Assembly: GCF_028401425.1 (NCBI RefSeq)
Contig: NZ_JAQOMS010000002.1
Location: forward strand, 2,666,001-2,730,000
From: Psychrosphaera algicola
Lineage (GTDB): Bacteria > Pseudomonadota > Gammaproteobacteria > Enterobacterales > Alteromonadaceae
DNA: 64,000 bases
Reading direction: 5' to 3'
The notes beneath the pieces were generated by a model, which saw nothing but the letters and a program-made list of their open reading frames with translations, was not told where the DNA came from and did no database searches. The position numbers and the translations under genes were made by a program. Positions 33,532 through 44,125 of this stretch are shown one piece after another (the stretch's first letter is position 1; every line of letters starts with the position of its first letter).

Positions 33532-34775
33532 ATGGCTGACTTTTATCAAAACGGTATAGTTACAACACTGCATAACCTGACAAATCGCAGTATCGAAGAT
33601 CTCGAGTCTGAACTTACCGAGTTCTCTAAAAAGCGGCCTCTAGGTCTCATTTTACCTTCGCTTTTTCTGAATTAGAAGGTAAAGCATTACCCGATATCAT
33701 CAGTAAAATAGCTGAAGTCCCTTATCTTTCTCAAATTGTAATCGGCCTCGACCGTGCAAGCCTTGACGAATACAAACACGCAATCAACTTCTTCTCTACC
33801 TTGCCTCAACACCACAGGATCCTATGGAATGATGGCCCAAGATTGCAAGCACTAGACAAAAAATTACAAGCATTAAATCTAGCGCCTACGGAGTTAGGTA
33901 AAGGCCGAAATGTTTGGTATTGCATGGGTTATGTATTGGCCTCTGGTAAAGCAGAATCGGTCGCCCTGCATGACTGCGATATTTTAACCTATGAACGCAG
34001 CCTACTGGCTCGTTTGATTTATCCAGTGGCAAATCCACAATTTAACTACGAATTTAGTAAAGGCTATTACGCCCGCGTCGCTGACAAAAAACTCAATGGC
34101 CGAGTCGCTCGACTACTCGTTACTCCGCTGTTAAAAGCCCTCAAAAAGGTATTAGGCGACAATGATTATTTAGAATATATGGACAGTTTCCGATATTCAT
34201 TATCTGGCGAATTTTCGTTCCGTCGTGATGTATTAACTGACTTAAGAATTCCAAGTGACTGGGGCTTAGAGATTGGGGTGTTATCTGAAATGCACCGCAA
34301 CTTTGCATCAAACCGCATTTGTCAGGTCGATATTGCAAATAACTACGACCATAAACATCAGGACTTATCACTTGAGTCTACCGATGGTGGTCTAAGTAAA
34401 ATGTCGATAGACATTTCCAAAGCACTGTTTAGAAAATTGGCGACTCAAGGTTATATTATAAATGCTGAAAACATGCGTACCATTAAAGCGACTTACTTCA
34501 GAATTGCATTAGACTATATAGAAACCTATCGAAATGACGCGATGATTAACGGCTTAACGTTAGACACTCATACCGAAGAAAAGTCAGTTGAGATGTTCGC
34601 ACGTAATATCATCGAAGCCGGTGAGAGCTTTATCGCTAACCCAATGGAAACGCCATTTATTCCGTCTTGGAATCGTGTCGTGAGCGCCATGCCAAATGTA
34701 TTAGAAGAATTGAAGCAAGCTGTTGAAGAAGACTTTGAAGAGTTTTCCAAGATAGCACAACCAAACGCAGTATAA
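33532..34775 (+). CDS. Glucosyl-3-phosphoglycerate synthase-like glycosyltransferase (frameshifted)
   Basis: About 414 residues after repair of a T run near 33666 (LPSLFSELEG). The GT-A fold motif is HDCDI (metal-binding DxD type) at about 33970, with LGKGRNVWYCMGY before it and GLEIGVLSEM after. This matches the GT81/GpgS group, which joins NDP-glucose to 3-phosphoglycerate. It is preceded by GGAGCAATAAC and sits between the phosphatase and the phosphorylase. Glucosyl rather than mannosyl donor is inferred from the neighbouring GH13 phosphorylase. Confidence 0.82.
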
Positions 34776-34787
34776 AAAGGAGCCACT

Positions 34788-36547
34788 ATGAACGACGCTG
34801 TTACCGAGCTTAGTCAAAAGTTAGAACATCAGTTAGGGCTCATCTATGCCGATGTTACATTGGACCGTTCTATCCAAGAATTTCGCCAGCAATTGCTAGA
34901 CGAAATGCGATTAGGTGCCGAGGTAAAATCCCCGGTTCCTTTTGCCAATCATTGGGACGAAAAAGACATGATCTTGATCACCTACGGTGACAGTGTCATT
35001 CAGTTAGGTGAAAAGCCATTAAAAACCCTTGATGGCTTTATGGATAAACACTTTGGCTCAAGTATTAACAGTGTTCATATATTGCCGTTTTTTCCTTATA
35101 GTTCAGACGATGGGTTTTCCGTCATAGACTATTCGAGTGTTAACGAATCACTCGGTGATTGGTCTGATATCTCAGCTATCGCTGGCAAACGAAAGCTAAT
35201 GTCCGATCTGGTAATCAACCACTGTTCTAGTCGTAGTGTGTGGTTTGAAAACTTCATAAAAGGCGAGGGCAAAGGTAGCGATTACTTTTTACGGCCCAAC
35301 CAGACGATGACTTATCTGCTGTAGTTCGGCCTAGAACTAGCCCTCTGCTTAGAGAAACAGAAACAGCACAAGGCACAAAACATGTTTGGTGTACCTTTAG
35401 TCACGATCAGGTCGATTTAGATTTTCGCAATCCCGACGTCTTGATCGCGTTTGTTTCCATTATTCGCCAGTATCTCGATGCTGGCGTATGTATTTTCCGC
35501 ATGGATGCCGTGGCGTTTTTATGGAAAATTGTTGGTTCAAACTCAATAAACTTAATGCAAACCCATGAAATTATTAGGTTATTGAGAACCCTGATCGAAC
35601 ATGCCGTTCCAGAAGCCGTGATCATTACCGAAACCAATATCCCTAACACCCAAAACTTAACTTACTTCGGCAACGCCAATGAAGCGCATTGTATCTATAA
35701 TTTCTCGTTGCCGCCGTTACTGGTCAATACGTTAATTACCGGCAGTTGTTTGTACCTTAAACGTTGGTTAATGAGTATGCCACCTGCACAAAATGGCACA
35801 TCGTATTTCAACTTTATCGCATCGCACGATGGGATCGGTTTAAGGCCTGCAGAGGGCTTGTTGAGCGACCAAGAGCTCAATAGTCTCGTTAGCACAATGC
35901 AAAACTTTGGTGGTCGCGTCAGTTGGCGGACAAGTGAAGATGGTGAGCAAAAAGCCTATGAAATTAACATTGCCTTATATGATGCATTGCAGGGCACTGT
36001 AAATGGTGAAGATAAATGGGGATTGGAGCGTTTCATCTGTGCACATGCCGTCATGTTTGGCTTAGAAGGGATCCTAGGGATTTACCTCCACAGTATGCTG
36101 GGTACTCGTAATGACTATGAAAAGTTAAAAAATACTCATCATAATCGTGCGATTAATCGACATCGTTGGGATTTACCAAGCTTAAACGAGCAATTGGAAC
36201 AACCTAAAAACGCACACTCTAAAGTGTTGTCACGGATGTTAGAGCTTATCGACATCAGAACAGCACAACCGGCGTTTCACCCAAATGCCACCCAGTTTGT
36301 TTTGCACTTAGGGTTACAATTATTTGGTTTTTGGCGACAAAGCTTAGACCGAAAACAAAGTATCTTTTGTGTCAGTAACATTAGCGATCAACCACAAACT
36401 CTCAGATTAAGTGAAATCAATTTAATCGCAACAGATCCATGGGTTGATTTAATAACAGCACAAACCATTGAAGACACAACAGAAGATGTGACGTTAACAC
36501 CATATCAAACGGTGTGGCTGACAAATTACGCAGGTGAGAATAGCTAA
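34788..36547 (+). CDS. GH13 subfamily 18 sugar phosphorylase, probable glucosylglycerate phosphorylase (frameshifted)
   Basis: About 587 residues after repair of a T run near 35288. GH13 motifs: DLVINH (region I), FRMDAVAFLWK (nucleophile aspartate, region II), IITETN (acid/base, region III) and FIASHDGIG (region IV). Subfamily 18 contains sucrose phosphorylase and glucosylglycerate phosphorylase; the glycerate-linked neighbours favour the latter. It would split glucosylglycerate with phosphate into glucose 1-phosphate and glycerate. At 36073-36078 CCTAGG codes leucine in GILGIYLHS where a proline (from CCCAGG) is usual. The frame otherwise stays intact. Confidence 0.82.
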
Positions 36548-36574
36548 AAAAGTCGCTATTTGATTTTTGAGATT

Positions 36575-36605
36575 GCCGCGATAGTAGTAAATTCACTGTC
36601 GCGGC
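36575..36605. terminator. Hairpin between convergent genes
   Basis: GCCGCGA pairs with TCGCGGC, extended by AG/CT, between the phosphorylase and the minus-strand methyltransferase. The plus strand continues with only a weak T tract (TTATT), so it is probably bidirectional but imperfect. Confidence 0.6.
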
Positions 36606-36628
36606 TTATTAAAGAAGCTTTAAACAAG

Positions 36629-37093
36629 TTATATCCAGCGTCGAACTCGAGTTACATACTCGTCATATTCCTCACCAAACATCTGCCTTAATATTTTTTC
36701 CTCTGGCTTAATTTGAAACTGAACCATATACAGAACAAATACCACCAAAAATGCTAGGTTAGCAATAATGCCGATATAAACACACCAGCCCGTCAATACA
36801 AACAACATTCCAAGATACATTGGATTACGAGTAATACTGTATATGCCGGTCGATACAACTCGGCTTGTTTCATTAGGCTTAACTGGGTTTACTGTGGTTT
36901 TAGCTTGATCAAATTGCATCACACCTGCGGCAATTACAACAAGTCCAAACCCAGCTAAAATACCGCCAACTTCTGTCTGTCGTGCAAATTCAAATAAACT
37001 GAGATCCAATGTTTTAACAAGTGTCATAACTACCATCAAAATAATGACTAATAACACGGGTGGCAATTTCAGCTCTAACCAAGTTAACTTCAT
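36629..37093 (-). CDS. Isoprenylcysteine carboxyl methyltransferase-family membrane protein
   Basis: 154 residues, intact, with four or five helices. The C-terminal signature is GIYSITRNPMYLGML followed by EEKILRQMFGEEYDEYVTRVRRW, the cofactor-binding region of ICMT/PEMT-type integral-membrane methyltransferases. Bacterial substrates of this family are mostly unknown; lipid or small-molecule methylation is possible. Confidence 0.85.
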   Translation of the reverse strand: MKLTWLELKLPPVLLVIILMVVMTLVKTLDLSLFEFARQTEVGGILAGFGLVVIAAGVMQFDQAKTTVNPVKPNETSRVVSTGIYSITRNPMYLGMLFVLTGWCVYIGIIANLAFLVVFVLYMVQFQIKPEEKILRQMFGEEYDEYVTRVRRWI

Positions 37094-37154
37094 ATACTTC
37101 CTTGCTTGTTGTTCAATTTTTAATATTTAAGTTTCTAATGCTTACGAATGGCAC

Positions 37155-37348
37155 TTATTCGTTTATCTGATTCGGCTTATTTTCCCTTGTTGGTCTAAGT
37201 ACCAGTGTTCCTTGACAATTGGGGCACACGTTCGCCATTGCCGTTGTACAGTCTTCACAAAAGGTACATTCGTATGAGCAAATATACGCTTTTTTTGTTC
37301 TAACAGTGAGCCAGTACATTTTTCACACGCGGATTTCATTTCTAACAT
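37155..37348 (-). CDS. DUF1272 zinc-ribbon-like small protein (frameshifted)
   Basis: About 64 residues after adding one A near 37290. The repaired sequence has MLEMKSACEKC, then YICSYECTFCEDC and NVCPNCQGTL, four cysteine pairs that can bind two zinc ions. This matches DUF1272. Without repair most of the cysteines vanish, which supports the repair. Function unknown. It is followed by the methyltransferase gene on the same strand. Confidence 0.8.
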
Positions 37349-37363
37349 AAGTGCCTCTATTTG

Positions 37364-37887
37364 TTAAAACAGACTCAGCTCAACTTCAACAGCTTCGTCA
37401 ATAACCTTAATGCTTTTGATGGTCGACTTAGCTAATTTTTGTTTCATGTCGGTATCGTCTAATTGATAAATTGGGTATTTTTTAACGCTTTAGCGACCAG
37501 CTTCTCTACCGATTTTTTAATCTTAGGTTGTATAGCTGTTGGCACATCATTAAACGCCAATTTTGCGACCTTAGGGTTTTGTAAATAAAACGCACCTTCT
37601 TTGGTGCGATATTCAACATCACCTGTAACTCCAACCAAACCTGAACCGCCTAAACCACTAGGGCCAGAAGCGGTGATCGTCGCTTCAATATATAGCGCGT
37701 CCTAGCCAGATTTCAAGGCGATTTTGGGGTCGCTTATTTTCACCTTAACAAAGTACTTTGTGCGTTCCAGCGGCATCATTTGATCTAACTTTTGTTGGAT
37801 CTCACTTTGCTGAATTGTTTTAGTCAATCCCAAAGCCCACAAATTACAACTAGCGACTAACAACAAGAAAACGAATACAACTTTCAT
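37364..37887 (-). CDS. DUF1439 (YceB-like) secreted protein (nonsense codon and frameshift)
   Basis: About 174 residues after repair. The signal peptide is MKVVFVFLLLVASCNLWA. The body contains QQSEIQQKLDQMMPLERTKY, DPKIALKSG and GDVEYRTKEGAFYLQNPKV, the DUF1439 pattern of E. coli YceB, a periplasmic lipid-binding-like fold. An in-frame TAG at 37702-37704 interrupts it. Changing CTAGG to CCAGG gives CAG (glutamine) and reading continues. An A run near 37483 is one base short. The start overlaps the HD-domain stop by 4 bases. Confidence 0.78.
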
Positions 37888-38552
37888 AAATTACTCTCCA
37901 ACACCTTTTCGGCGTCTATCTCTTTACTTAACTGGGACAAAAACAATTTCATAAAACGCACCCTTTTATCGGCTTCGGTCTTACCAGCATTTGTTTTCAT
38001 GGTTTCAGCGGTTTTAAATAGTTTCTCATAAAAATGGTCTACCGCGGCTATTTTGCTATTGGGTTCGCGTTGTTGACAGAACGGATCGTCATTGCTGTAT
38101 ATTTTACTGTCGAGCTTACCCGCCACCAGCATACACCGGCTTACACCTATGGCGCCTAATCCATCAAGCCTGTCAGCGTCCTGTACTACTTGCGCTTCTA
38201 AAGTTTCAGTCGGTATTTTAGCACTGTAACTATGGGCACAAATTGCGTGATGAATCGCTTCATTATATTGGCTGTCGTAGTTCACCGAAGTTAAAAACTC
38301 AATGGCCTTATCTGCAGCACATACCGATGCACGCTTGTTATCTGGATGATTTTTAGGAAATGACACGCAATCGTGTAACCAAGCCGCAGGAACAACAACA
38401 TTCAAATCAGCGTTTTCAGCATAGGCAATTTGTTTAGCTGATTGCACCACACGTTTTATATGATTCAGGTCATGGGCAGCGTCGTGAATTTGTTGCTGTT
38501 GAATAAAGTCGGCAAATTGAAGTTCGAACTGAGATAAATTCATAACTACCAT
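37884..38552 (-). CDS. HD-domain phosphohydrolase
   Basis: 222 residues, intact. Metal ligands: H in HDLNHIKRV, HD in AAWLHDCVSF, and D in VVQDADRLDGLGAIG. It matches the E. coli YedJ-type stand-alone HD proteins, whose substrate is not established. The start at 38552 is MVVMNLSQFELQF; a later in-frame ATG (MNLSQF) is equally possible. It overlaps the DUF1439 start by 4 bases, so the two are probably co-transcribed. Confidence 0.88.
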   Translation of the reverse strand: MVVMNLSQFELQFADFIQQQQIHDAAHDLNHIKRVVQSAKQIAYAENADLNVVVPAAWLHDCVSFPKNHPDNKRASVCAADKAIEFLTSVNYDSQYNEAIHHAICAHSYSAKIPTETLEAQVVQDADRLDGLGAIGVSRCMLVAGKLDSKIYSNDDPFCQQREPNSKIAAVDHFYEKLFKTAETMKTNAGKTEADKRVRFMKLFLSQLSKEIDAEKVLESNL

Positions 38553-38678
38553 TTATCAAGAAAGAGATGACGTTATGGTAATCCTTACTGAATTGTGGGT
38601 AAATAAAAAACACCACATCGAGAAATAATACCCGATGCGGCGCTATACAATTTTGCGTTCTAATCACATTTATTTAAG

Positions 38679-40933
38679 CTATTTTGTTATACCAACAAGG
38701 TCGAAGAAAAACGCAGTTTCCAAAGCTCGCTCTTTATAGGCTCTAAAACGACCTGATGAACCACCGTGTCCAGCCTCCATATTGGTCACAAACAGCAATT
38801 TGTTATTATCGGTTTTATACTCTCTTAATTTTGCTACCCATTTCATTGGCTCAAAGTATTGTACTTGAGAGTCATGCAAACCGGTTGTCACTAACATGTG
38901 CGGATAATCTTGTTTAGCGACTTGATCGTAAGGTGAATAGGATAGTATATACTCATACGCTTCTTTATCAGCTGGGTTCCCCACTCGCCATATTCACCGG
39001 TCGTTAATGGAATCGTGGCGTCTGACATAGTGGTCACAACATCAACAAATGGGACATGTGCGCCAATACCTAAATATAACTCTGGTGCCATATTAGCAAT
39101 TGCGCCCATGAGTAAGCCTCCGGCACTGCCACCACCGGCGTAAACCTTGTTTTTGTCGGCATAACCTAGTTGTGTTAGTCCTTTAGTCACATCAATAAAG
39201 TCATTAAACGTATTCATTTTATTCATCATTTTGCCGTCTTCATACCAAACGCGACCGAGTAGCTGACCACCTCTAACATGGGCAATGGCAAACACAACAC
39301 CTCGGTCGAGTAAGCTAATACGCGACGCGGAAAATACGGGTCTACAGTAATGCCATATGAACCATAGGCATATTGATATAGCGGGTTGGTGCCGTCTTTT
39401 TTAAACTTATCTTTGCGATACACCAGCGACACTGGGACTTCTTTTCCGTCGCGAGCTTTAACAAAAACACGCTCACTGCCGTACCAATTAGAATCAAATT
39501 CACCTATGACTTTGTCTTGTTTTAAAGTTTTTGCGTTAAGTGTTTTTAAGTCGTATTCCAACACCATATCCGGTGTTGTCATCGAACTATATTCCAACCG
39601 CAGTTTTTGGCTGTCCATCTGTTTGTTAACCGAAAAGGTCGCGTAATACGCTGGGTCATTAAATGGCAACATAGACGTTTTGCCTGTTGCTAACTCAATG
39701 ACCCGAATTTGCGTCAAACCGCGTTCTTTTTCTTCAACGACGAGATAATCATTAAGTACGATAAAATCTTCGATAAAGACGTTTTCTCGGTGCGCCAGAA
39801 CTTCCTGCCACTTGCTTTTGTCATGGCTGTCTTGTGCTTTAACTTTCATTATTTTGAAGTTTTTGGCGTTGTCGTTGGTGTAGATATAAAACCAGTCTTG
39901 TCTGTTTTCATACGTGTATTCGTGACCTTCAACCAAAGGATACAACAATTCAAATTGACCTAAAGGCTTACTGGCATCCAGTAGACTTACGCCTAACGTG
40001 GTATTAGAAGTGTGGTAAATTTCAATAAAACGGCCATCTCGGCTTTTTGAAATACTGGTATAAAACGTTTCGTCTTTTTCTTCGTACATCAGTACATCTT
40101 GGCTTTGCTCTGTACCGATTTTATGGCGATATACCTGATACGCTAAAAGGGTCTGTGGATGTCTTTTAATGTAAAAGAGATGTTGATTGTCGTTCGCCCA
40201 AATGAGTGACCCATTAGAACCCGTCAATTTGTCCGCGTATAACTTCCCCGTAACTAAGTCTTTAAATTGGATATCATAAATACGACGCCCAACGGTGTCA
40301 GACGAGTACGCCATAATTTGGTTGTTAGTGCTAACGGAATAACGGCCAATATCAAAATAATCGTGTCCCTTGGCTAGCTCGTTAACATTGAGCAATACTT
40401 CTTCTTTAGCGTCTTTGACATCTTTTTACGACTATAAATTGGGTATTCGGACTCGCCTTCATAAATTGTAATCCACCAATAACCTTGTTGTAAAAATGGC
40501 ACTGTTGAATCGTCTTTTTCAATTCGACCAATCATTTCGTCAAACAACACTTGTTGAAAGGCTTCCGTGTGGGCCATTTGAGACTTGGCGTAGGCATTTT
40601 CCGCCTCAAGATGTGCCAATATTTCTGGGTTTTCACGCTTATCGTCACGCATCCAATAGTAGTCATCAACCCGAGTGTGACCATGTTGAGTCATTGGATA
40701 GGGTATTTTTTCGCAACAGGTGGAGTTAATTGCGGTGTATGCTGCGTCGATGATTGTTCGACTGAGTCGGTAGTTGATTCTGGAGTCATATTAGTAGATT
40801 GATTACATCCGATGAGAGAAAAACTAAGTACACTAAGTAATAAAAAATTAAGTGACTTAATATTACGTCGAACTAACAATACTGAGTGTGTGAATAATGT
40901 TGTGGCGTTTGTCGCCCATTGCCTAGTGACCAT
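38679..40933 (-). CDS. ptrB: Oligopeptidase B-like S9A lipoprotein (multiply frameshifted)
   Basis: About 715-750 residues after four homopolymer repairs (near 40708, 40430, 39337 and 38982). It begins with a lipoprotein signal (FLLLSVLSFSLIGC), so it is anchored in the envelope. A beta-propeller follows, starting YPMTQHGHTRVDDYYWMRDD. The catalytic serine is in GGGSAGGLL, the aspartate in GLHDSQVQYFEP and the histidine in EAGHGGSSGR. Oligopeptidase B cuts short peptides after basic residues. The first ATG at 40933 adds a long leader; a start nearer RRNIKSLNF would suit a lipoprotein better. Confidence 0.88.
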
Positions 40934-41138
40934 TGTGCTTATTTTGCCTTTTTATTTTACCTAATCAAATGATAGTCCGCTAACGCATATTTGAATAGGT
41001 GCAGTATCGTATATTGCATTCAATTTATCGACTTAACCTCGTATTTTTGCGATTTTGGCTTAGCGACTTGCCAATATTGGCCGTTTTCTGCTAAAAATAA
41101 CTAGAACGTATAATAAAGAAGAAAGTTTTTAGGGCATT

Positions 41139-41190
41139 TTTAAATTAGAGCTTGCACTCCAATTTCATGAATGTTAAAAATTAGGTTCTA
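41139..41190 (+). promoter_or_regulatory. Possible leucine operon promoter
   Basis: TTGCAC followed about 17 bases later by TAAAAA, roughly 50 bases upstream of the leader peptide ATG. Position is right for a leuL promoter but the match is moderate. Confidence 0.35.
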
Positions 41191-41216
41191 AATAGAAAAG
41201 AATATTTATTTAAAAA

Positions 41217-41299
41217 ATGACACATTTATTCAATACAACATCTTTTTACTACTCAACCTGCTGCTGTTATCTAAGCGCGGGTCGTTTGTTGTTGTTTGA
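41217..41299 (+). CDS. leuL: Leucine operon leader peptide (frameshifted)
   Basis: ATG at 41217 starts MTHLFNTTSF. As written, the frame turns to tyrosine and cysteine. With one more T in the run at about 41242 it becomes LLLNLLLLSKRGSFVVV and stops at 41299, giving 27 residues. The leucine codons there are TTA, CTA, CTC, CTG, CTG, CTG, TTA, which would stall ribosomes when leucyl-tRNA is low. The MTH start and length match known leuL peptides. A terminator hairpin follows 22 bases on. Confidence 0.82.
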
Positions 41300-41320
41300 G
41301 ATAAAAACAAATTCAATGAA

Positions 41321-41346
41321 ACCCCGCCTAAGCAGCGGGGTTTTTT
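41321..41346 (+). terminator. leu operon attenuator terminator
   Basis: CCCCGC pairs with GCGGGG across a 7-base loop, followed by six T. It lies between leuL and leuA, so it is the attenuator that read-through controls when leucine is scarce. The loop reads CTAAGCA, which may itself be a corrupted site. Confidence 0.85.
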
Positions 41347-41457
41347 ATACCGAAAGTAGAATCCTCGCCGCTTTAGACAAAGTGTATAAACGACAGTAAA
41401 TACACAAAAGATAGGGTATAGATCAAAACGTCTTTGGCGAACTACAGGAGAAGTAAC

Positions 41458-43020
41458 ATGGCTACAACAGAACAAGATAAGGTTGTCATCTTCGACACCA
41501 CATTGCGCGACGGTGAACAGGCCCTTAGAGCCAGTTTAAGTAAGCGTGAAAAACTGCAAATTGCCCACGCCATCGCCCGTCTAGGTGTTGATGTTATGGA
41601 AGTTGGTTTTCCAGTTTCATCGCCAAGGTGATTTCGACGCCGTACAAACCATTGCCAAAGAAGTTAAAGGCCCAACAATTTGTGGTTTGGCACGCGCAGT
41701 TGACAAAGACATCATCGCCTGTGGTGAAGCGTTAGCGCCAGCTGAGAAACGTCGTATTCATACGTTTATCGCAACCTCCCCAATCCATTTGGAACACAAA
41801 TTACAAAAGACGTTAGAACAAGCAACTGACATGGCAGTGAAAGCCATCACGTTAGCAAAAACCTATACCGACGACGTTGAGTTTTCCTGTGAAGATGCTG
41901 GTCGTACTCCGGTTGCAGATTTAGCCTATGTTATCGAGCGTGCTATAGACGCTGGTGCAACAACCATCAATATTCCAGATACGGTTGGTTATACCGAACC
42001 TACCGAATTTGCCGAAATCATCCGTGGTATTCGAGAGCTAACACCAAATATCGACAAAGCCGTGATATCAGTCCATTGTCATAATGACTTAGGCTTAGCT
42101 GTAGCTAACTCAGTGGCTGCGGTGCAAGCTGGCGCACGACAAATTGAATGTACAGTTAATGGTATCGGTGAACGTGCAGGTAACTGTGCACTTGAAGAAG
42201 TTGCGATGATATTGCGTACCCGCGCAGAACGCTTTGGTGTTACGACTAATATTAAATCGGAAGAAATCTTCCGGACATCAAAATTAGTTAGTCAACTTTG
42301 TAATATGCCGGTACAACAAAATAAAGCCATTGTCGGCGCGAACGCGTTTGCACACTCTTCTGGTATTCACCAAGACGGTATTTTGAAAGCCCAAAATACC
42401 TATGAAATCATGAAGCCAGAACATATCGGCATGCAAAGTAACGAACTAAACATGACATCCCGTTCAGGTCGCCATGTTATTCAACATCGAATGACCGAAA
42501 TGGGTTATGACAAAAATGATTATGACTTAAATGACATATACGACGCATTTTTGAAATTGGCCGACAAAAAGGTCAGGTTCACGACTATGACTTAGAGGCA
42601 ATCGTCTTTAATCAATTATTGGAAGAAGAATCTGATTATTACCAATTGGCGTCTTTACAAGGGTTGTCGAGCAACTTGCCGGTAAATACAGCAACCGTTG
42701 GCATTCGAACCGGTGGCGAAGATGTCATATACAAATCAGAAACCGGCAACGGACCAATTGAAGCTTCATATAAAGCAATGCGCCATATCACGGGTGTTGA
42801 GCTAAATATCATTGACTTCAAGTTGGGTTCTAAAGGCGAAGGCGCTGACGCAATTGGCCAAGTGGATATTATTGCTGAATTTATGGGGCGTAATTTCCAC
42901 GGTACTGGATTGGCAACCGACATCATCCACGCCGGGGTTAAAGCCTACATTCACGTATTAAATTTAATTCGCCGAGCGCAGCAGGTCGAAGACATTAAAG
43001 AAAAGCACCAAGGTGTTTAA
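41458..43020 (+). CDS. leuA: 2-isopropylmalate synthase (frameshifted)
   Basis: About 520 residues after two repairs. FDTTLRDGEQAL marks the HMGL-like barrel with its metal and substrate residues; HCHNDLGLAVAN and NGIGERAGN follow; the C-terminal LeuA regulatory domain begins near residue 390. It condenses acetyl-CoA with 2-oxoisovalerate, the first leucine-specific step, and is feedback-inhibited by leucine. Breaks: 41623-41628 reads CCAAGG where CCAGG restores FPVSSPGDFDAVQ; a 5-A run near 42570 should be 6 (ADKKGQVHDYDLEAI). A good Shine-Dalgarno (AGGAG) precedes the ATG. Confidence 0.95.
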
Positions 43021-43044
43021 GCAAAGCAATATTTAGGAAGTAAC

Positions 43045-44111
43045 ATGACAAATAAATACAACATTGCTGTTTTACCATAGGTGACGGCATAGGTCCAGAA
43101 GTTATGGCAGCGGCAATAACTGTGTTAGAAAAAGTACAAACTAAGTTTGGATTTTCTCTTAACTTTGAATTCGCTGACGTAGGTGGTATCGCCATCGACA
43201 ATCACGGAAGCCCGTTGCCACCAGCAACATTAGAACTTTGTGAAAAATCCGACGCGATTTTGTTTGGTTCTGTTGGTGGTCCTAAATGGGAAAACCTAGC
43301 GCCAAATGACCAACCAGAACGCGGTGCGTTATTACCGTTACGTAAACACTTTTCGTTATTTTGTAATATGCGCCCAGCGGCATTAGTTTCATCACTTGCA
43401 CCTATCTCTCCGTTGCGCGCTGATATCAGTGCCAAAGGGTTTGACGTATTAGTTATGCGTGAATTAACGGGCGGTATTTATTTTGGTGAAAAAGGCCGTG
43501 AAGGCGATTCGGCATTTGATACTCAGCGTTATTCAAAACCTGAAATTCAACGCATCGCTAAACTTGGTTTTGAAGCCGCTCGCAAGCGTCGTAACAAAGT
43601 CACTTCGGTTGATAAAGCAAACGTATTACAAACCTCTATTTTGTGGCGCGAAACCGTTAACGAAATGGCAAAAGATTACCCAGATGTTGAAGTTGAGCAT
43701 ATCTATATCGACAACGCGACAATGCAGTTGATAAAAGATCCATCTCAGTTTGACGTGTTGTTGTGCGACAACTTATTTGGTGACATTTTGTCTGATGAAT
43801 GTGCAATGATCACAGGTTCTATGGGACTGCTACCGTCTGCAAGCTTAAATGACAAAGGATTTGGCATGTACGAACCTGCTGGTGGCTCCGCCCCTGATAT
43901 TGCAGGCCAAGGCATTGCTAACCCAATAGCGCAGATCTTAAGTGCTGCTTTATTATTACGTTACAGCTTAAACCAAAACGATGCCGCTAATGCAATCGAC
44001 CAAGCTGTGGCTGACGTAATTAAGCAAGGCATCGTTACTGGTGACATCGCGCAGGGCGGCAAATCATATTCTACTTCTGACGTGGCAAACGCCATTGCAG
44101 CAGCGATCTAA
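43045..44111 (+). CDS. leuB: 3-isopropylmalate dehydrogenase (frameshifted at start)
   Basis: About 355 residues after repair. It oxidises and decarboxylates 3-isopropylmalate with NAD. Motifs: NVLQTSILWRETV and the NAD-binding YEPAGGSAPDIAGQGIANP. The start MTNKYNIAVLP is cut at 43075-43081, which reads CCATAGG; CCAGG gives AVLPGDGIGPEVM, the near-universal opening. AGGAAG lies 6 bases before the ATG. Spacing to leuA is 24 bases and to leuC 14. Confidence 0.95.
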
Positions 44112-44125
44112 TTAAGGCAATCGAC

